Assembly: GCA_036872755.1 (NCBI GenBank)
Contig: JAVHNS010000003.1
Location: 2,542,001-2,606,000, forward strand
DNA from: Orbilia blumenaviensis
Lineage: Eukaryota; Ascomycota; Orbiliomycetes; Orbiliales; Orbiliaceae
Direction of reading: 5' to 3'
DNA: 64,000 bases
Part shown: piece by piece, positions 26,572 through 41,249 of the stretch
Position numbering within the stretch: position 1 is the stretch's first letter
Layout of the letters: every line of letters starts with the position of its first letter
The notes under the pieces: model-generated
Databases searched by the model: none
Told to the model about the DNA's origin: nothing
The model's input: the letters and a program-made list of their open reading frames with translations, nothing else
Position numbers and translations under genes: made by a program

Positions 26572-29190
26572 AGTTATGAATTTAGTATAGTTATATATTT
26601 GTATTAATTGATATAATTATAAATTAATTGATATTTGTATAATGGAAAACTTATTACATGATTTATTAATTAATTTATTTTTATTATTTAATTATTATTT
26701 ATTTTCAAATAAAAATAAAATATTTGATTTTAATAATTTTAAAAAATATTTTTCTGCTACTTATTATAAATATAAATATAAAATTTATATATATTTTAAT
26801 AATAATAATTATTATAATTAGAAAAACTAGTTTTTTAGATTTATATGTATTGAAATACTTAATAATTTTTATAATATTAATTTAAAATTAGTTATAATAA
26901 AAAGAATTTAAAAATTAATTTATATTAAAATTATTAATACTAAATTAAAACTTATAAAAATAAATTTAATAATAGATAATAAAGTTTTTAAAAACAAACT
27001 TTCAATTTAAAACTATTTAAATAAAATTAGTTGATTTAAAGAAGAAAATTGTTAATAAATTTCAATTAACAAATCCAAATTTATTTTTATATATAATTAA
27101 TAAAATATTTATTAAAATTATTATAATAAAATAAAATCTTAATTAAAATTATTTTAATATCTAATTAAATTTAAAGTATATTAATTAAAAAAAATAAAAA
27201 AAAAAATTTATATTATTTTAATTTATTATATAAATGATGTTTTTTAATAAATTTATATTAAATTAATAATTATATTTATTTTATAAAAAAATTTAGTAAA
27301 AACTTTTACTTTAATTAAAAATCTAAGAATTATTTTTAATTTTATATTAGTTTTTATAGAATAAAATTGTTTTTATAAAAGAAATATATAAAATAATTAG
27401 AAAAATTTAAAAATTTTTAAATTAAATTATTTAATATTATTTATAAAATAAATAATAAAATAATTAAAAATCAATATTTAGTAAAATTAAAATTAATATT
27501 ATTAATTATTATTATACTTAAACTTATTAATAAAAAAAATTAAAATCTAACTTTTTATTAAACATAAAAAATTATATAAAACTTCATATTTAAAAATAAA
27601 TTTATTTTTAATTAAAAGAAAAAATATAATTTAAATAAATTAAGCAAATAATAAAAATTAAAAATTTTTATAAAAATCTAGAAAAAATAATAAGAATAAA
27701 AAAAGAAGTTAAAATAATAATAAAAATTATAATAATTATAAAAAAAAAAAATTTATTAAAAAAATAAAAAAAATAATAATAAAAATAATTATAATTATAA
27801 TTATAATAATTAAAATAAGATTAATGATAATATTAATTGTTATTATTATAATTAATTTAATTATTGAACTAAGAATTATTTTATTAAGAAATTAATAATA
27901 AAAAAAAAACAAAACAAAATAAATAAAAAAAAAAAAAATTAATAAAAAATAAATATAATTATAAATAATAAATTATAAAAATAAAAAAAAAATTTTATTA
28001 TAAATTAAATTAAATTTGTTTTAAACAAAAAAATAATATTAAATATTAATTTTAAGATTTGTGTAAGATTTAAAGTAAATATAATAATTATAATATTTAA
28101 AAAATTTTTTATAATAAGTAATTAATAAGTTATTAATTTTGGTGTTTTTAATATTTATATATTTAATAAATTAAATTTAAAAAAATATAAATAATTATTT
28201 GAATTTTTTAGGATTGAGATAATAAATAAATAATTTATTTATGTTTTTAAAATAGATATAATTAATATTTAATTAAATTTTAAATGATTAAGTTATTAAA
28301 TTTTTAAAATTTTTAAAAAATTATTTTTTATTTATATTTTTACTAAGTATAATTATAAAATAGAAATTAATTTAAAATTTTATATTTTTAATTAAAAAAT
28401 TAAAAATTTAGGAAGATTTATAAATATTAATTTAATAATTATATTAATTAGTATTTTTAATAATAAATATTTATTAAACAAAAAACTTAATATAGAAATT
28501 AATATTTTTAATCTAAATATAATATTTAATAAAAAAAACAAATCTAAATTAAAAAATAAAATAAAATTAAATAAAAATATTAAATTTTTTATAAAATAAT
28601 ACAACAAATTTAATTATATTTTATATTATATTTAATAAAAATTAATAAAAAAGTTAATACTAAATTAATCTTTAAAATTTTTTTTTGCTAATTTACTAAA
28701 TTTATATATAAATTAAAAAAAAAAAAATTTAAATATAATAATATTTAATTTAAATATAAAATATTTTAAAAAAAAATTTATAATAATTTATTAAATAAAT
28801 TATTTCTAATTAAAAAAAATAAAAATTATTTTATTTTTTTTATAAATAATTATTTTAAATAAATAAAAACATAAATAATAATTTATAAAATTAATATTTA
28901 TAATAATTTTGAATTATTTATTATTAAAATAAAAAAAAGAAATTAATATAAAAAACTATATAAAATCCTTAACTTTTATTTAAATAATAAAATAAAAAAA
29001 TATAATAATTAAAAGTTTTTAAATTTTTTATTATAATATAAAATAAAATTTAAATATTTTTTATTATCATATTAAAATTTTAATAATATAATTAAAAAAT
29101 AAATAAATATATTAATTTTTATAATTATAATATTATTATATAAAATAAATTTATTAATATTTTTTTAAAAAAAAATTATAATTATAACCA
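26572..29190 (+). other. B2 interior before fragment E (AT-rich, no gene)
   Basis: Collinear with B1 13813-17930 minus H and C3. It contains the empty sites that define the H (near 26970-26990) and C3 (near 29036) insertions. Heavily mutated. Confidence 0.75.
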
Positions 29191-29698
29191 TTTATTATAA
29201 TTAGTAATTAACTAATGAAACAATTAGCAATTAACTAACTAATAAAACAATTAATAATAAAACAGTTAACAATTAATTATTAAAAAAGTTAGCAATTAGT
29301 TAATGAAACAGTTAGCAATTAACTATTAAAAAGGTTAGCAATTAACTAACTAGTGAAACGGTTAGCAATTAGTTAATAAAACAATTAACAATTAGCTAGT
29401 GAAACAATTAGCAGTTAGCCATTAAAATAATAAGATGAAAAATACTTAATAAAATAAAAAATTAATAAATTAAATAATAAAATATTATAAATCATGTAAC
29501 TTTTTTGCATTACAAAACATGAATTTTCATAAAAACGGCTATTTTAACTACAAAATTCGTCACATGACTTATTTTATAATAGTTGAAAAAAGCCTATGTA
29601 TATAGCAAACGTCTGTAAAAACATCGGTAACTGATAAACCATCTGTAGACTGTCTGTGGGGGCCGACTATCGGGCAGATATACGGCTTTCCTCAATAG
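29191..29698. mobile_element. E: fragment of a D-family element, one end missing
   Basis: The right end CTTTCCTCAATAG followed by TA matches the D end CTTTTCCTCAAGAG with few changes. The left part is an array of roughly 20-25 bp units of the form TTAGCAATTAACTA..AAACAG (29200-29435). It then has normal-composition DNA with ATGACTTATTTTATAATAG and GGGGGCCGACTATCGGGCAG. The left terminus is missing, and about 370 bp of B2 interior (B1 17930-18305) is absent at the junction. An imperfect deletion after insertion is the simplest reading. Confidence 0.6.
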
Positions 29699-30506
29699 TA
29701 AAAAAAAATATAAATTTAAATTTAAAATTATATGATAAAAATAACACTACATTAATATTTTTATTATTAAAATCCAATTAAAATATATTATTTAATTAAA
29801 TATATTAAAATTAATTATTATTAATATTATATTAAAATTTATTATTAAAAAAATTATATTAAAATATTAATTTTTATATAAAAAAATATAATTTATATAA
29901 TATTTACATTCTTCTTTTTTTATATTATTTAATAATAATATTAAATCAATTAAATCAAAAATTTAATTAATCAATAAAAAAAAAAAAAAAAAAAAATTAT
30001 TAAATTAAATAATTCAATCAAAAATTTAATAAAAACTAATTATTTAATTATTAAAATAACAATTAAAATAAATAAAAAATATTTAAAATTAATTACTATT
30101 AATAAAAATAATCAATAATATAATAAAAAAAATATTAATAAAAATATTTAAATAAATTTTAAATTATATAAACAAAAGTATATTATCAAATTTATTAATT
30201 TAAATTAAAATTTCTTTTTTTTCTAAAAAAAAATTAAATAACAATTATATTCTATTTATTATTAAATATATTAAAAAATATAAAATTATTTATAAATAAC
30301 TTAAAGAAAATTCAACTTTTAAAATAATTTAAAATAATTAAATTATTAATATTATAAAAATATAAATATTTATTATATTTTAAAATAAAATTACTTTTAA
30401 TTAAAAATCACAAAATTATAAAAAAACTATAAATTATATTAAAAAAATTATTAACACAAAATTAGTTAAAAAAAAAATTAAATTTACATAAAACTAATAA
30501 TTTTTT

Positions 30507-33207
30507 TAGGGAATTTATATTGGGTCTCCTCAATTTTGTTAGTGGGTTTTCCGACTATTGTTATTGGGTTCCTCTAATATGTAATTGCTATGAATAATAC
30601 TTTATACCATTATAACTTCGCTATTTTAAAACTTTATATTTCGTAATTTATTTCTTCTTACTATAATATTTAATATTTATAAAAAAATATTTAAATAAAA
30701 TATTCTAAAGTTTTTGCCGAAATGAAGATATTAAAAAAGTTTTGGGTAGAATGGAGAGTATTAATTTAAACTATTAATAAAAAGGGTTTTGATAAATTGT
30801 GAGATTTATTGCAATAGAAATGAATAGGTGAGGAGGATATTGAAATTTGAATTTATGTTAAAAAATAATGGATTTTCTTATAAACTTAATGGGCAGTTTA
30901 TGAAGTTAAGAATTATTTTTATCTTGAAAATATGAGTATGTCTTGAAGTGAAGGTAGTTATATTATTTTCAAAAAATATTTTGATATATTTTTTAGTGAT
31001 ATTCTAAATTTTATTAAAAAGATTATGGGCTTATTAAAAGTTTAGTGTAATATAATCTCATATTTAAAAAAGATTAAATAAAAATTAAATTTAAATTAAT
31101 AATTTTAATACTAGAGTTTATTATTTATAAAGTATTAAACTATGTTTTTCTTTTTGTTTATTAGCAATATTATATGGTTTTAAAAGTTCAAAAATAATTA
31201 TTACCCTTAAAATTGTGTTTAAAATATTATATTGTAGTTTTAGGATTTTTTTATAATTATATTATTTTATAATATATTGTTAATATGAAAAAATCTAGAA
31301 TAATTATTGTTTTTAATTAGGAAGATTTTTATTATTATTAGTAAATTATAAATTAGGAGAGTTGTATACTTGAAATATTATTTGTTAATAAAATAGAAAT
31401 TTTAGAAAAATTAATATAATAAATTTGAAAATTTTTTGCTAATTTAAAAAAAAATTGATAATTTAAGATTTTGATTTAAATAAAAGAATTTATTATTAAT
31501 ATTTTTATTTTTTTTATTTTATTTTTGCGTAAAGTTATACCTAAAAAAAAACCAACTGGTATTATTGAAAAAATAATTTAAAAGATTAAATTTTTAAAAA
31601 ATATTAAATAATAACCTTTAAAGTTTAAATATATTACTCAGATTAGTATTATAAAATCTACTGTCAAGTAAAAATGTGGATAATATTATTTTTTAGGGTA
31701 TAATAAACATTTATACCTCTAAAATCTTAAGAAGATAAGGAATTAATTTAAGGTTATCTAACTGAATGATTTAATTTTGTATAAAGATTTTTTAATTTAG
31801 ATTTTTTAAAATAGAAAGAAGAAAAGAAAGAAAAAAAAGGGAAAAAAAAGGGGGAAGATAATAAGTTAGAGGATTTCTATAAAAAAAATCTAAATAACAA
31901 TACTAGTAATAGCGAAAAAAATATTAAAGCTAAAAATAGATTTTTGAAAAATAAAATTGAAGAAAATTTAAAAAAGCTTAAAATACTTGTTGAAATTAAG
32001 TGTTGTCATAAAAATGGAAGGGATATTAGGATGTATTAACAGAAAATTTGAAGTAATTTAGAAAGTTTATAAAATAAATTCTATTATATAATCTATATTA
32101 AAAAATTTAAGGTGTTTTAATAGAATTAAATAATTTATATAAATAATATTTTTTATAAAAAAATACATTTTTTTAATGGCCTTCATATAAATCTCATTAT
32201 TATTTATTAATATTATTTTGGACCAAAGGCAATCTTTTACTACATAAAAACCCGATAATAATTTAAAATTATTTTTTTTAAAATAAAACAGTATAAGATT
32301 GTAAATGTTATATTAAATAATATTATACCAACTGTATAAAAAAACAATAACTTATATTTATTAATTTTATATATATAATTATTAAGATAAATTATAAAAT
32401 ATAATCAAACAAATTTAATTAAATTTAAATAAACAAAAAATAAATATATAATTTTAAGAATAAAAATATTGATTTTAATTTTATATTTAAAACCATACTT
32501 TTTGATATAATTAAAAACATATTCAATTAAATTTTATCTAATAATTTTAACAAAATCAACTTTTTAATTAAAATTATAAATATCTTTTATATTAAAAAAA
32601 AATCAAAATTTTATTCTCAAAACACAATAAATTGTTTTTAAAGTTTTATTTCAATAACTTATAATGTTTTAAAAAGTTAGATATCCCTTAATTAATTTAA
32701 AACAATATTAAACATAAACATTAATATTGTTTACCTACGTAGTTTTATAATTATAAATTTTATTAAGAATTATTAGCTTCCATTAAATGATTAGTCCTTT
32801 AATTTCATCAATAATTTTAAATTATTTATTTTGAAAGTAAAATAAATATTTATAATATTTTATAAAAATTTATTAAAATCTAATTTAGTTTGTGTTGATT
32901 TAAAAAACTTTTAACTAATTAAATTTTTAAAAATTTTAAAATCTATCATATTATATATTTATTTAATCCTTATTTTTATCACTGCTTAACCCAATAACAA
33001 TAGTGTGTTCTTTTTATAAAACCCAAACACAATAATAAGCAAAGAGTTCATCAAATAAGTCAAAAACTCCCAATTCAAAAAGTAAAAAAAACATTAAAAC
33101 AATTTAGTAAATAATAATAATAATAATCATAATACTAATCATAAATTAAGATGAAAATTGAATGGTGAAGTTATAATAACATAAAGTATTATTTATAGTA
33201 ATTATGT
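30507..33207. mobile_element. F: decayed DNA-transposon relic with inverted repeats
   Basis: A 16-bp perfect inverted pair, CTATTGTTATTGGGTT at 30555-30570 and its complement at 32988-33003, lies within looser terminal similarity (GGGTTTT...; AAAACCC). The interior has more G than the retrotransposons and a different texture. Around 31525-31690 one frame gives KKKPTGIIEKI and later YITQISIIKSTVK. The second resembles the helix-turn-helix region of Tc1/mariner-type transposases, but stops are frequent and this is weak. B2 breaks off exactly at the left end. The right boundary against B3 is uncertain. Confidence 0.5.
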
Positions 33208-36200
33208 GTTAATTCAGAATACTATGTTCAGGGTAGCTAGGCAAGCCACCCTGTATATGATCTTTCTAAATTCTTATATGGCTTACTAGCTGAAATGGCT
33301 TTAACTCCTTATATATCCAAATCATTCTTTATATAATTAGTTTATGGATTATTTTGTATATAACTTATTTATGTATATAAATCCTAATTAAGAATATTAT
33401 TAAATTTAGTAGATTTTATTTAATATATTTTATTTAATTTTATTAATTTTAATAAATTATAAGTTTAACATAATTATATATTTATATTAATTGATATAAT
33501 TATAAATTAAATTAATATTTATATAATAAAAGATTTATTAAATAATTTATTAATTAATATATTTTTATTATTTATTATAAATATAAATTTAAGATTTCTA
33601 TCTATTTTAATAATAATGATTATTATAATTAAAAAAACTAATTTTTTAAATTTATAAATTATATTAAAATATTTAATAATTTTTATAATATTAATTTAAA
33701 ACTAACTGTAATAAAAAAAATCTAAAAACTAATTTATATTAAAATTATTAATATTAAATTAAAATTTATAAAAATAAATTTAATAATAAGTAATAAAGTT
33801 TTTAAAAATAAATTTTTAATTATTATATAAATGATGTTTTTTAATAAATTTATATTAAATTAATAACTATATTTATTTTATAAAAGAATTTAATAAAATA
33901 TTTTATTTTAATTGAAAATTTAATAATTACTTCTAATTTTTATATTAATTTTTATAAAATAAAATTATTTTTTAAAAAAAAGTATATAGAATAATTAAGA
34001 AAATTTAAGAATGATTTTTAAATTAAATTATTTAATATTATTTATGAAATTAATAATAGAATAGTTAGAAATTAATATTTAATAAAATTAAAATTATTAT
34101 TATTAATTATTATTAATTATATTTAAATTTATCAATAAAAGAATTAATATTTAATTTTTTATTAAATATAAAAAATTATATAAGATTTTATATTTAAAAA
34201 TAAATTTATTTTTAATTGAAAATAAAATAATATAATTTAAATAAATTAAATAAATAATAAAAATTAAAAAGTTTTATAAAAATATAAAAAAAATAATAAA
34301 AATAAAAAAAAAATTAAAACAAAAATAAAAATTATAATAATTATAAAAAAAAAAATTTATTAAAATAATAAAAAAAATAATAATTATAATTATAATTATA
34401 ATAATTAAAATAAAATTAATAATAATATTAATTATCATTATTATAATTAATTTAATTATTAAATTAAAAATTATCCTATTAAAAAACTAATAATAAAAAA
34501 AAAATAAAATAAAATAAATAAAAAAATAAAAATAATTAATAAAAAAAAATATAATTATAAATAATAAATTAAAAAAATTAAAAAAATTTTTTGTGATAAA
34601 CCAAATTAAATTTTTATTTAATAAAAAAATAATATTTAAAACTAATTTTTAAATTTATATAAAATTTAAAATAAATATGATAATTATAATATTTAAAAAC
34701 TTTTTTATAATAAATAATTAATAAATTATTAATTTTAATAGTTTTAATATTTATATACTAATTAAATTAAATTTAAAAAAACATAAATAATTATTTAAAT
34801 TTATTAAAATTAAGATAATTAATAGATAATTTATTTAAATTTTTAAAATAAATATAATTAATATTTAATTAAATTTTAAATTATTAAATTAGTAAATTTT
34901 TAAAATTTTTAAAAAATTATTATTTATTTATATTTTTATTAAGTATAATTATAAAATAAAAATTAATTTAAAATTTTATATTTTTAATTAAAGAATTAAT
35001 AATTTAATAATAGTTATTAATATTAATTTAATAAGTATATTAATTAGTATTTTTAATAATAAATATTTATTAAATAAAGAGTTTAATATAAAACTCAATA
35101 TTTTTAATTTAAATCCAATATTTAATAAAAAAAATAAACTTAAATTAAAAATTAAAATAAAATTAAATAAAAATATTAAATTTTTTATAAAATAATATAA
35201 TAAATTTAGTTATATTTTATATTATATTTAATAAAAATTAATAAAAAAGTTAAAATTAAATTAATTTTTAAAAAAAATTGTACTTATTAATTTATTAAAC
35301 TTATATATAAATTAAAAAGAAAAAAGTTTTTAATTATAATAATATTTAAATTAAATATAAAATATTTTAAAAAATTATAATAATTTATTAAATAAATTAT
35401 TTTTAATTAAAAAAAATAAAAATTATTTTATTATTTTTATAAACAATTATATTAAATAAATAAAAATATAAATAATAATTCATAAAATTAATATTTATAA
35501 TAATTTTAAATTATTTATTATTAAAATAAAGAAAAAAAATTAATATAAAAAACTATTTAAGATTTTTAATTTTTATTTAAATAATAAAATAATAAAATAT
35601 AATAATTAAAAAATAAATAAATGTATTAATTTTTATAAATATAATATTATTATATAAAATAAATTTATTAATATTTTTTTTAAAAAAAAATCATAATTAT
35701 AATTATTTATTTAAAAATAGATTTTTATTATAGAATTTAAATAATAAAAAATTATTGTATAAAATTTTATATGGATAGTTATTTAATTTAAATTATTTCA
35801 AAGCTTTTAATTATCTTATTTAATATTAAATATTTAAAAAAACAGTATAATAAATTTATTATATATATTAATTTATATTTATTAATAAGTTATATAAAAA
35901 ATAATGTTATTTTTTATAAAATTTAAAATAAAATAAATTTCTATAATAAAAAAAATTTTAATTAAAAGAAAATAATTTTTTTTAGAACAAGTAATTTAAT
36001 TAGATTAATAAATTAATATAATTATTATTTAATTAATAATTTTTATAAATTTAGAAATAATAAAATTTTTTAATTTATAAAAAAAAATATAAATTTAGAT
36101 TTAAAATTATATTGTAGGAATAATACTACATTAATATTTTTATTATTAAAATTTAATTACAATATATTACTTAATTAGATATATTAAAATTAATTATTAT

Positions 36201-36254
36201 TAATATTATATCAAAATCTATTATTAAAAAGATTATATTAAAATTAAATATTTA

Positions 36255-37164
36255 CTAGGAGGCTGCTGCGCAGGACTCAAACCCGACTGCAGCATTTTGA
36301 TTTTAAATGAATAATAATCAATATAATCATTAATTCAATAACTAATATAATAATTAGTATTATTATAATTAATATAATAATTAGTATTATTATAATTAAT
36401 ATAATAATTAGTATTATTATAAGTAATATAATAATTAGTATTCTTATAATCAATATAATAATTAGTATAAATAATATAATACTTAATATAATAACTAATA
36501 TTATAATTAATATAATAATTAATAATATAATTAATATAATAACTAATATTAGAATTAATATAATTTTAATATAACTTTTGTATGTATAACCATTTTCAAC
36601 ATTAAATTATTTTTTATTTAATTTTATTTCATTTAATTTAATTTTAAAAATTTTATAATATCATTTTTATTTTATATTATATGACGATTTTGCATATAAA
36701 AACTAAATTAAATTAAAATAAAATTAAATAAAAATTAAATCAAAATAATTTTGATATTAAAAATAATTATATAATAATATTTTAGTTAAAAATAATTTAA
36801 TTAAAAAAAATAAAAAAAATATAAAAATAATAATTAAAGATTTATTTGCTTATAAGAAATTAAATAAATAAATAAAAAAAAGTATATTAAAATTTTAAAA
36901 TCAAAAACTTAAAAATATAAAAATGGTAAAGACTTTTATTAGAAGTAATTTTTAAAAATTTTTAAAATGTTTTGATAATTTTTTGTTAAGACTTGAAAGT
37001 AATGTTAAAATTTTTAAAATGCTATATAAATTTATATAATAAAAATAAAAAATAAAAATCTTTAAGTCAGTTAAAAACAAGATATTTTTTCGGGACCCCC
37101 TAGCATGGACAACGCCTCGCGCGCTGGTTCATCTTTAACCCTCCTGCATAAATGCAGTCGGGCA
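36255..37164 (-). mobile_element. C6: Helitron-like element, inverted
   Basis: On the + strand it runs from CTAGGAGGCTGCTGCGCAGG (after A36254) to GCAGTCGGGCA (before T37165). Joining the flanks gives AATATTTA|TAATATTATATT, matching the uninterrupted B1 copy near 18480-18500. Next to the CTAG end lies an AT-rich array of TAATATAATAATTAGTATTA units (about 36310-36560). At the other end GCGCGCTGGTTCATC and CCCCCTAGCATGGACAACG match C5 closely, so C6 and C5 are one subtype. Confidence 0.88.
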
Positions 37165-40100
37165 TAATATTATATTAAAATTAAAAGTATAATAAATATT
37201 TAATTAAAAAATAATTTTTAAATTATATTAAAATATTAATTTTTATATAAAAAGTATAATTTATATAATATTTATATTCTTTTTTTTTATATTATTTAAT
37301 AGTAATATTAAATTAATTAAATTAAAAATTTAATTAATTAATAGAAAAAATAGAAAAAAAGTAAAATTATTAAATTAAATAATTTAATTAAAAACTAAAT
37401 AATAATTAATTATTTAATTATTAAAATAATAATTGAAATAAATAAAAAATGTTTAAAATTAATTATTATTAATAAAAATAATCAATAATATAATAAAAGA
37501 AATATTAATAAAAATATTTAAATGAATTTTAAATTATATAAATAAAAATATATTATTAAATTTATTAATTTAAATTAAAATTTCTTTTTTTTTAAAAAAA
37601 TATTAGATAATGATTATATTCTATTTATTATTAAATATATTAAAAAATATAAAATTACTTATAAATAATTTAAAAAAAATTTAATTTTTAAAATAATTTA
37701 AAATAGTTAAATTATTAAGATTATAAAAATATAAATATTTATTATATTTTAAACTAAAATTATTTTTAATTAAAAACTATAAAATTATAAAAAAACTATA
37801 AATTATATTAAAACAATTAGATTTATACTTATAAAATTAACAATTCTTTTAAATTCATAAAATTATTATTTAAATATAAAATTTTTATATTAAAATAAAT
37901 ATTCAAAATAAAAATTTCAAATAATTCAATTTAATATTAATTTAAATATATATACCTTTATAACTAAATTAATAATTTTTAAATTATTTTTAATATTAAT
38001 TATTTTTAAAAATTAAGAGTTATATTAACTAAATATCAAAACTATATTTTTAATTTTTATTTTTTTAAAAAAAATAGATATAATATTATTAAAAAATTAT
38101 TATAAAAAAATATTTAAAAAATTTAAAAACTCAATTTTATACTTTAAATATATATTATATAATCTACATTAAACAGCTAAAATTTAAAATATAAATATTA
38201 ATATTTTTTTTAAAAAACTTAATTTTATATTATATAAAAATAATAAAAATCTATATATTAATTAAAATAATAATATTATAATTTTTTTTATATAAATAAC
38301 TTATTTATAATAATTATTATATTAGTTTTAATAATTAAAATTAAAAAAATATTTAAAACTAAATATAAAATAATTAATATTAAAAAAACTAAAATTTTTT
38401 TAAAAATCTTTATTAAAAAAAAATAAAAAATAATTATTCTTTTTTAATAAATATTTATTAAATTTATTCTTATTTATTACAATATAAATTAACATAATAT
38501 TATAAAAATTTTAATAAAATAAAATTTTAATATTAATAATTAAATAAATTATTTATATATTTAATAATTTATATAAAATTAAACCTAATCTATATAATAA
38601 AATAATTAATTAAATATAATTTAAAGTTAATAATAATATATATCAAAATAATATATAAAATATTAAAATATTTTAATAATATAAAAATTTTAAAATTTAT
38701 ATTAAAAAATATAAAAAATAAGTAATAAAAATTATTAAAAAAATATTTAAACTTTAATTGAATTAATGATATAAATAATAAAAAATCAACCAAAAATTAT
38801 TTATAATTTTATAATTAAAATCTAATAATCTAAAAATTTAAAAAATAAATTATAATAACTAATAATATATAATATATTAAATATATAATTATAACAAAAA
38901 CAATTAAAAATATAATTTAATTAAAACATTTAATAAAAATTATAAAAATTAAACTATTCACATTATTATTATTTTACCTCAATTATACAACTATTTAATA
39001 ATTTATGACTAATTTTAAATAATATAATTAAATAAAGTATATAAACATTAAATATGATATAATTACAAATTTTTATACAAAAAAAATTTTAAATATTAAA
39101 AAAATCATATTTATTAATAATTTAATGAATTTTTTAATTAAATTTTTAACAAAGATTAAACACCAAAAACATTTAATTATAATAAACCTATATTTATTAT
39201 AATTTATATATTCTTTTTTTTTTAAATTAAATAATTTTTATTTATAAAAATAATTTTATAATTTAATTAAAATTTTTAATAAAATATAATATTTTTATTC
39301 AATAATATAATTATTTATAATAATTTAATTATATTATATATATAAATAATTTTATTATTTTATACATTTAATTTTTTTTTTATTTATGTTTTAATTTTAA
39401 TTCATATATTTAAAATAATTTAATATAAGTTTTAATTATTTATAATTATTTTATATTATATTATATATTTTTATATATTTTTTTTTATATATTTTATAAT
39501 TTAAAATATTATTTAAAATATAAAACTAGGAGGCTGCTGCGCAGCACTCAAACCCGACTGCCACATCTTAATCATATCTAGTACTTTCTATAATATATTT
39601 TTATAATAAAATAAAAATTAATTTGTATTAAATTTATTTATGTTATAATAATACTAACTTATAATTTTAGAATAAGAATATTTAAAAAATAATAATAAAA
39701 TAAATTTTTATTATATATTTACAATTATAATAATTATTATAATTTTGCTTTCAATTAATTATAAAAATAAATAAATTTACTATTATTATAATTATTCTTT
39801 TTATTATTCTACTTATAATAATTAAATAGTTATAAAATATTAATTATATAATTATTATATTATTTTTATCCTATTATTATATAACTAAATTTTAATTTAA
39901 ATAAACTGAAATATAAAATTAAATTTTAAATAAAGATAATTATATTATAATCAAAATAATTAAAATAATTAAAATAATATTATTAAATTAATAAAATTAT
40001 AATTTTTAAAATATTTATAATCATAATAATGATTAAATAATTATTTATAAATTTATTTAAAATATTTATAATAATAATAATTAAATAATAATTAATATAA

Positions 40101-40249
40101 TAATTAAGTAATATTAAAAGTAATAAATATAATTAATATAATTATTAATATAATACTTAATTAATATTAAAATTAATATATAATGAATACAATTATTAAT
40201 ATAATAATAAAGATTATATAATAATTATTAATATAATAATAAAAATAAA

Positions 40250-40410
40250 AATAGAATTAAAAGTAAAAATAAAAATAAAAATAAAAATAAAAATAAAAAT
40301 AAAAATAAAAATAAAAATAAAAATAAAAATAAAAATAAAAATACAAATAAAAATACAAATAAAAATAAAAATAAAACTAAAAATAAAAATAAAAATAAAA
40401 ATAAAAATAA
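40250..40410. repeat. AAAAAT hexamer array inside C7
   Basis: About 25 copies of AAAAAT with a few substitutions. The reverse-strand frame of alternating Leu and Phe across it is an artefact of the repeat. Confidence 0.95.
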
Positions 40411-40443
40411 ATATATATATATATATATAGTTTTTGTGTCTAT

Positions 40444-40670
40444 CACGTGACTATTTTGCATGCAAAAACTAAAAATTAAATCAAAATAATCAAAAATTAA
40501 ATTAAATTAAAATTAATTTTTGAATTTTAAAGTCAGATTTTGTATGTGTCACGTGACGATTTTGCATGCAAAAACTAAAAATAATTGAAATAATTTCAAA
40601 AGAATTTTGAATTTTGAAGTCAGATTTTGTATGTGTCACGTGACTATTTTGGCGGCAAAAACTAAATAAA
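40444..40670. repeat. Three tandem units with CACGTGAC and TTTTGCATGCAAAA
   Basis: CACGTGA(C) occurs at 40444, 40550 and 40637, each followed by TATTTTG or GATTTTG. The first two continue into the perfect 14-bp palindrome TTTTGCATGCAAAA, and the third has GGCGGCAAAAAC instead. Single copies of the same block appear in other C elements (for example GCATGCAAAATGGTCATGTGA in C4), so it is a family feature amplified here. Confidence 0.75.
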
Positions 40671-41249
40671 TTGCAATATAATAATATATATATATATATA
40701 AATTTAAATAAGAAAATTGGTTTATGCCTATGATTTTGGCTAAAAGTGACTTAATAAAAAAAAATAAAAAAAATAAAAAAAATGTATTTATAGACCTGTG
40801 TGCTTAATCAAATCTAGATAAAGGGTTAAAAAAGGCTATATTAAAATTTTAGAGACTTAGACTTAAAGAAACAAAAATGGTGAAAACTTTTATCAGAGTC
40901 AATTTTCAAAAATTCTTAGCAACTTTTTGCCAAGACTTGAAAATCAGTACCAAGACGGCCAAGATTTCAAAAATCCCATACAAATTTGTATAGCAAAAAT
41001 CCGAAAAACTTTTCTCTAAGTTCGCCAAAAACAACACATTTTTTAGCAAATCTGATATGGATCGCGCCTCACACTGGTTCAACTCTAACCCTCCTGCAAT
41101 ACTGCAGTCGGGCATATAATATATTTATTAAATTTATTATTTATATTATATTAATTTGTTGGTATGGTAAATAAATATAATTATAATTATATAAATAAAA
41201 AAAAGTTTTAAAAAAAAATTATAATAATTATTATAAAATTTAATAAAAA

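Larger units (their letters stand above)
24783..30506 (+). mobile_element. B2: family B LTR retrotransposon, 3' part missing
   Basis: The 5' LTR (24783-24938 plus about 26491-26571, split by D1) begins TGTCAGAATACTACGTTCAGG. The interior from 26572 to 30506 follows B1 from 13813 to about 19255, without H or C3 and with fragment E replacing some 370 bp. It stops at the DNA-transposon relic F. The rest of the interior was not found. The LTR fragment at 41493-41706 could be its far end. No gene survives. Confidence 0.8.
39526..41114 (-). mobile_element. C7: long Helitron-like element, inverted, empty site in B1
   Basis: On the + strand the ends are CTAGGAGGCTGCTGCGCAGC and CTGCAGTCGGGCA. The flanks join as AAATATAAAA|TATAATATATTTA. 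B1 near 21790-21815 reads AAATTTAAAATATAATATATTTA uninterrupted, so insertion was precise. At 1589 bp it is twice the usual length. The extra part contains an AT-rich segment (39600-40220), an AAAAAT hexamer array (about 40250-40410), and three tandem units carrying CACGTGAC and TTTTGCATGCAAAA. A frame of 69 codons reads inward from the 5' end. Confidence 0.85.

Noticed and set aside
29200..29435. CRISPR-like spaced repeats
   Set aside because: Units are degenerate, contiguous and without unique spacers; they belong to the minisatellite of D-type fragment E, and the genome is fungal.
40228..40461. Minus-strand frame of alternating Leu and Phe
   Set aside because: Reading of the AAAAAT hexamer array in C7.
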